Shown: positions 58,607 to 64,000 of the stretch, in pieces
How the letters are laid out: each line of letters opens with the position of its first letter
How positions within the stretch are numbered: position 1 is the first letter of the stretch
Assembly (NCBI GenBank): GCA_036346225.1
Contig: JARFIW010000588.1
Span: forward strand, 5,213,501 to 5,277,500
Source of the DNA: Platerodrilus igneus
Lineage: Eukaryota > Arthropoda > Insecta > Coleoptera > Lycidae
Direction: 5' to 3'
Length of the DNA stretch: 64,000 nt
Translations under genes and position numbers: made by a program
Notes under the pieces: model-generated
The model's database searches: none
What the model saw: the letters and a program-made list of their open reading frames with translations, nothing else
What the model was told of the DNA's origin: nothing

Positions 58607-60689
58607 ATTAATAGAAAGAATAATAAGTTGTCTTAAAGCTTTCTTTCATTAAAGTCATCAGTATTTTTCTATAGAAGCAAACAACCACATTTATAAATTT
58701 TTTGTAGTGAAGAAAGATATAGTGTAACAGTTTTTTTGACCACTGCAGAACGTCAATGAATTTTTAGTTTCACAAAACTTTTGTCTAGTCATTTATATCA
58801 CGTAAATAATTTTTAAGTAAATAAATACCAGTATTGGTATTATGAGGTCTAACCGCCATACAGAAATGCTAGTTTAGTTGCTAACATCAGGCGTTAGTTG
58901 TTAGTATGAAAATTATCAGGACCAAACAGCTTTCGTGTTTCATGCATATTGCATCAGCGCTTACTAGAGCTAGAACTTTCGTCGAGAACCAACATAGAAA
59001 CTCAAAAAGTTCTAGCATGTAATTTGCGTCTGACCTTGTGCTGTAGTGTAGCCCTTGCGTGCTGAACACTAGGCTTAGTGTTTTTAATAATGCGCTCTAT
59101 TAATAACTCTATTAATAAATCTATCAATAACTCTATAAATAACTCTATTAATAATTCTTTTGATAATTCGTTTGATAACCTTTTTGATAGTTCTTTGGAT
59201 ATTTTTTAAAATAGCTCTTAAAATGTTTCTTAAATAATTTCGTAAAAGTTTCAATTGAATATGTCTTACAACGCTTCGTTAAAAAACTTTCAATTAAATA
59301 CTTTTGAAATCTTCAATTAGATATTTATTTTATAATTCTCCTGTAAATGTAGAGAAAGAACTTTTTAAGAAATTGTTTTGTATATCAATTGTAAGGCTTC
59401 TCTGTATATTCATTTGTTAGAATGAACCCGCCTTACCTGGTTTTATAAAAATAAGACAGTCTGAAAACTGTGTTTCAAGACGATATTAATTCTACTTTTG
59501 CATCTACGAATACCAAGATATAGTTTATTCACATCAACTTTGCGATACGAAAATATCGATCTAGTATGCACGTCCTTCAACCTTACGATGAAGAGTTGAT
59601 TTAATGAAATGTTCTGCAAGGAAGCAATATGTTTGGATTTTAAAGAAACATTCTACAAAGTACGTAGAAATTTTTATGATTTGGAACTAAAGTCCGATAA
59701 TGAATTGAAATAGTCTTTTTGAAGTTGCGAGTGTGAAATTACAAGTAGTTACGAGGACAACTATACGATGTTTGTGCGTATAAGAAAAACGCATTAAGTT
59801 CTTATGGTCCAGTCCAAGGATCACGCAGCTGATTGTGTCCTGTATAACATCTGGATTCTACGTCAATTGTTTTCCAAGGAACGTATGTATTAACATCTGT
59901 TCTAACATGCTATAACACCTTCACGTAAACAACATCTGCTGAACCGAGGTAAGAGATTAGTATTATTCTTACATCACGTCTACAATTGGCGATCTTTGAT
60001 ACAAGGCTGCTTCAGAAAATATCTTTGTAACAACTTATTATCACCTATCCGTTTAACAAACTATGAAAGGACTTTAGTAAATTTTTATTGTCAATATTAG
60101 TGCAGTACAATCACAGTTACTATTTTTAATGAAATTAAGCAAACCTAAAGAATTCTTATTAAAGTTTCATATATGCATGATTTCACTTACAGTTTCTGAA
60201 CGATGAATTAATAGACAATTTAGATAATTTTTTTATATATATGTAAACCGAATATCAGATCTGGTATTTTTGGTATAAATTCAAGTTAAATTTTTGTAAC
60301 GAAAGCAACACTTAAAGTTTTTGATATTTCTTTTGAATATATAATCCTACCTTATGGGTAGATGAAATTTTGTATTATCTTTTCTTAAACATAAATTTTA
60401 TACTTACAATTTTTATGAAGGAACAATTTTTAATTAAAGAATCAACATTTAATTTTCTTAATTAATTGTTTTATTCTGAACAAGTACGTTCAGAAATAGA
60501 GTAACCAGGTATAAGATTAAATAGCATAAAGTGGTAACCCCAATTTAACAAGAAGCTTTAATGGCCTTTTTTGATTTTAAAGCATAAAAGTCTGTGTTCA
60601 TAATTTTGTTTGCCTGATTAATTTTTACTGTTTTTTTATATGAGGTAACAAGAGAATAAATACTCTTGTGTCCTCATTTTTGTTAATTT
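58601..60689. other. AT-rich stretch without recognised gene
   Basis: Only the 12-base ladder at 59090-59190 stands out. Confidence 0.5.
59090..59190. repeat. degenerate 12-bp repeat (ATTAATAACTCT)n
   Basis: About six to eight units decaying towards the right (AACTCT to AATTCT to AATTCG). Confidence 0.8.
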
Positions 60690-60960
60690 AATTAAATTTT
60701 CCTTACAGCTTCTGCGTTAGCAGTTAATACGGTATTCCTCTCTAAGGACTTCCAAGTCCCCCTTAGGGAAACGCTGTGTTTAAAAATTAATGACTTGGTG
60801 GCGCCCTCCCTAAACCCCTGTTTTGCTAAAAATCTAGCCCTAGTAAGAAAATAATGCTTTGTAAAAAGAACCACGACCAATCCTCATAAGCTCTGCCCAA
60901 GGAATAGACCCCTAGCATAGTCGGAAGATATTTGCGTTCCATCATTTTAAGGAAATTCTT
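60690..60960 (-). repeat. diverged inverted copy of unit A
   Basis: On the minus strand, GGGTCTATTCCTTGGGCAGAGC (60882-60915) and GGCGCCACCAAGTC (about 60793) reproduce the spacing of the A units at 52046-54660. A fainter trace (CTCATAGCTCTGCCCTAAG) lies at 61385. Confidence 0.65.
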
Positions 60961-61586
60961 TCTTAAAGGCCACTGGTCACATTAGGGGATAAAAAGAACC
61001 CCTAACTAGTTAACCCAACCAGTAGGTAAACATTATAATATTATTGGTGTTGGTTTAAATTTTTTTTTAAGTTTTATTTTTATTAGTGGATCTTCTTATA
61101 CTTTATTTTTTTGTGATAAAGTGACTAGGCTTTAACGTAGCCCTAGTCTAAAAATGTTTAGAAGTGATTAAATTTTCAGATAGTACGAGAACGTTCTTCC
61201 CATTCCAGTTTGCAGAGTCATAAGTAAGTATTATTTTTTTATAAGTTGCTCGTCAAAGATATTTTTTTCTTTTCGAAGATTTCCGTATCTCATCTTCGGA
61301 TTGATTCTTATTATAACATTTATTAAGATACGGTGGCGTCCAATAAAACTTCTTTTATTATCGTATACCACCCTACGACCCTAGCTCATAGCTCTGCCCT
61401 AAGTTGCAGAAGCTTAGCTGGCTGGAAGATCTCTTCAGAGGGTTCTTTTTTACTCAAAGCCGTTTATCATCCTCTTTACCCTGGGCTTAAACCTTAAACA
61501 GGAACTCCTCATAATTTATCGAGGCTCTGCCGCCTATAAAGTAGAGTAAAGACACACTATATATCATTTGAGAAAAAGTATGCAAC

Positions 61587-62395
61587 AATAATAATGATAA
61601 AGCTTTTCCTTTTGAATTAAAAATATCCCTATACCTAATAGTACAGCAAAACTTTATGCAGTCAAAGAGGCGTAACAAAGAATGCAAATGGGTTATACCA
61701 AGTACTGCTGTTTTTTTTGCGAATGAGGCAGCAAAGCAAAGGACAAACAGTACTTTGTAAAAGACTGCGAAATGCAAAGAAACTTTGTTCCTGGAGAAAA
61801 AATGTTTCAAATTTTCCTCTCGTTGATACAGAGTTTTGCTACCCTGCACGTAAAACTGGAACCAATCATCAACTTTGTTAAAGCTTTAAATAAAGATGGT
61901 GAAGGATTCCAATATTTGAGAGAGAAGTTTCCCATACTAAGTGAGGTAAATTACAATTTATGCAAAGTAACCTAATTTATACATACAATAATAATAATGA
62001 TAAAGCTTTTCCCTTTTAAGTAGAAACACCCCCATACCTAATAATAGAGCAAAACTTTGTGCAACCAAAGAGACGTAACTAGGAATGCAAATGGGTTATA
62101 CCAAGTAGTGTTGCTTTTTTTTGCAAATGAGACAGCAAGACAAAGGACAAACAGTACTTTGTAGAATACTACGAAATGCGAGGAAACCTAGTTGCTGGAG
62201 AAAAAAATGTATTGAATTCTCTTCTCGTTGACACAAAGGGAGTTTTGCTGCCCCTTCTGCGCGTAAAACTGGAACCGATCATAAACTTTGTTAAAGCTTT
62301 AAATAAAGATGGTGAAGGATTCCGATATTTGAGAGAGAAGTTTCCCATTCCGAATGAGGCAGATATAGAAGAGGGGATTTTAATTGGGCCGCAAA
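61587..62395 (+). repeat. tandem duplication, about 403 bp
   Basis: AATAATGATAAAGCTTTTCC at 61590 recurs at 61993. Homology runs on to the GTTTCCCAT region (61929 and 62340). It duplicates a coding segment of the family below. Confidence 0.85.
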
Positions 62396-62726
62396 TTTGT
62401 CACATTAAAACAGTCCGAGATCGAAGCTGCAGCATGGGTATCATTTAAAGAGGTGTGTTCCAATTTCTTGGGAAATACAAAGGCAAAAACTTACGTACAG
62501 ATTGTGAGTTTTTAATTTCCGCATATAGCGATATGGGGTGCAACATGCTTTTGAAGATTCATTTTTTCGTTCGCATATGGACTTTTCCCCCGCAAATCTA
62601 GAGTCTGTGAGTGAGGAACATGATAAATGGTATCATCAAGATATTATATATACTGAAAACCTATACGGGAAGTGGAGCCTCATAATGCTCACAGAGTATT
62701 GTTGGAGCCTAATCAAGGATGCTTAA
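61770..62726 (+). pseudogene. remnant of a conserved arthropod repeat-associated protein
   Basis: The plus strand encodes VKLEPIINFVKALNKDGEGF, then YLREKFP and IEEGILIGPQI. In other frames it encodes NFLGNTKAKTY, SAYSDMGCNMLLKIHFF, SHMDFSPANLESVSEEHD and YGKWSLIMLTEYCWSLIKDA. I recall this pattern (NFVKAL..GF.YL..KFP, MGC.MSLKIHF..SH.DFFP.NL..VSDEHG, Y.GKW...ML.DYCW) from many repetitive hypothetical proteins in arthropod genomes. I know no function. The first segment is present twice (61810-61960 and 62240-62390). At least three frame changes make it a pseudogene. Confidence 0.6.
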
Positions 62727-63252
62727 GAGGCACCCTACAGTCAAAAATTGCATGTAAAAAAATTTGAGATGCGATAGTGACGTGGTATGCATAATTTGTT
62801 TTATAACAAATGTAGCCCTTACATAAAAAAAAAACGTTCCACTATAAAAATATGAATAAGTTTTGACTACAGACTGATAGAAAAATTCGGTTGAGAGATT
62901 TGTTATCAGCGGGAAGAATCCTATATGAAGCACCGATCGCACATTAGGAAACAAAAAAAATTACAATTTGTTGTTCAGTGTCTTCAAAGACGCGCGTCAT
63001 TCACTCGAACATGTATATTGTATGAAAAATACAGACTTAGCTTAGCTCCATGCTGTTGCCAACTCTGTCCTATTTAGTTAGATTTTCTGTTACAAATTAA
63101 CCAGATTTCCATCGGTTTCCATATATTTCTTATTTTGGATTGCCATTTATAAACTACTTATGGAGGCCCTCTAAAATCAGAGGCATATTCGATTTTTTTA
63201 ATGAGAGCCGCCTGCTAATGATATTTCAAATTTTTTGACTGCGGAATAAAAA
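62727..63252. other. stretch without recognised gene
   Basis: No frame or repeat that I can name. Confidence 0.5.
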
Positions 63253-63570
63253 CTTTAATCATCATCATTAGGTCTTCAGTCCTAAAACTGGTCAGACGCG
63301 TACCCTCATTGTTTCTTATTCTGTGCTAACCTACACATTTGCCTGAAATTTGCAGTCTGCATATATTACTATCACATCTAGGTCTACATCTACCTCCCTT
63401 TTCCAATCTCTGCTTGTAATATATCCCATACTATTCTCCAAAAAGCTTTAGAACGTATTCTGCCCTTCTATTTCTCCTATTTTTTTCCGCAGATCTCCTC
63501 GTTCCCCTACTATTTCTATAACCTGTTTGTTATTAACTTTGTCTGTCCATGCTATCATCCTCATACATCT
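63253..63570 (-). pseudogene. LINE C-terminal fragment and 3' end, copy 1
   Basis: Minus strand: MIAWTDKVNNKQVIEIVGER resembles the W.DRVTNEEVL.RVGE tail of insect non-LTR reverse transcriptases. The plus-strand phrase GGTCTTCAGTCCTAAAACTGG at 63270 is the widespread 3' segment of that family. Stops are frequent. Confidence 0.55.
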
Positions 63571-63734
63571 GAAGCACAGCCGGTGGCTACCAAGTTCCCA
63601 CATTACTTGAATATTTGCCAATTGAATATTTTTTCCAAAATATTTTTTGCATAGTCAACATTAGTTGCAGATATTTCACAGCCAACACTTGTAGTTGTTT
63701 ATAGGAATCATCAGATTTGTCTGCGGTTATTTTT

Positions 63735-63850
63735 TCGTCATTAGGTTTTCTGTCTCAAAACTGGTTGGGCACGTATCTGCACTTATCTATATTCTGAGCT
63801 AGCTTACACAGTTCCCTGAAATTCTCACACCACCAATATACAGTTTGATT
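63735..63850 (-). pseudogene. LINE 3' end fragment, copy 2
   Basis: TTAGGTTTTCTGTCTCAAAACTGG at 63742 and the following 90 bases (GAGCTAGCTTACACAGTTCC) parallel copy 1 at 63270-63360. A second truncated insertion in the same orientation. Confidence 0.5.
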
Positions 63851-64000
63851 CCCCTATTTCATTGAGATTCAGTAAAGGGGGTTAAGCAGTCTGTGGCTGC
63901 CAAGATTCCCAACACTTAGACATTTGACGAATTAATAGGTTTCCAGTAAATCCTTTCATTCAATTAACATTATTCGAGAATATTACCTGTAGTTGTTTAT

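Overview
The window is AT-rich nuclear DNA of an arthropod, almost certainly an insect. The evidence is a small spliced gene with a TATA box and TCAGT initiator, 46-47 bp introns inside a mobile element, and a dense load of Ty3/gypsy, Penelope-like, Polinton and Tc1-like elements. I cannot fix the order or species. I recognise one probable host gene; nearly everything else I can identify is mobile-element sequence.

Layout. 1-1520: Penelope-like element pieces, an open reverse transcriptase frame on the minus strand meeting a plus-strand GIY-YIG tail that ends in a hammerhead-like motif. 2650-12799: a complete Polinton/Maverick insertion of 10,150 bp with a 6-bp target duplication (CGTAGC) and very long inverted arms (about 2.35 kb). 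It carries a spliced zinc-finger/protein-primed DNA polymerase B gene, a truncated packaging-type ATPase, repeated small reading frames and a GC-rich palindromic minisatellite. 13982-24442: a Ty3/gypsy element (minus strand, TSD GTGT) whose reverse transcriptase is interrupted by a second LTR element at 16879-22181 (two 787-bp LTRs, TSD TAGT). 24443-33500: mostly unassigned AT-rich DNA with a Tc1-like scrap, a tRNA-like sequence, microsatellites and short degenerate repeats. 33500-35891: an internally deleted Ty3/gypsy element.

37140-39570: the RNase H end of a non-LTR retrotransposon split by a 1.8-kb solo LTR (TSD GGTC) whose end plus primer-binding site is present three times. 39942-42401: the host gene, a two-exon secreted protein made of about 20 His/Pro pentapeptides. 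43196-43370: a Tc1/mariner scrap. 45764-56227: a three-level nest. An old gypsy gag-protease fragment (Y) contains gypsy element X (46604-55771, TSD CAGG). X in turn carries a 1.27-kb solo LTR in its integrase and a 3.6-kb LTR-like insertion (TSD CGAT) in its 5' LTR. 56228-64000: mostly unassigned, with a duplicated remnant of a conserved arthropod repeat-associated protein (61600-62726) and two LINE 3' ends (63253-63850).

How it fits together. The window reads as layered insertions, most of them dated relative to each other by intact target duplications and empty-site copies. The most unusual object is the Polinton. Its inverted arms include the 3' part of polB, so one end of a larger element seems to have been replaced by an inverted copy of the other before integration. 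Most frame breaks in its two polB copies fall at homopolymer-length differences, so true decay and assembly error cannot yet be told apart.
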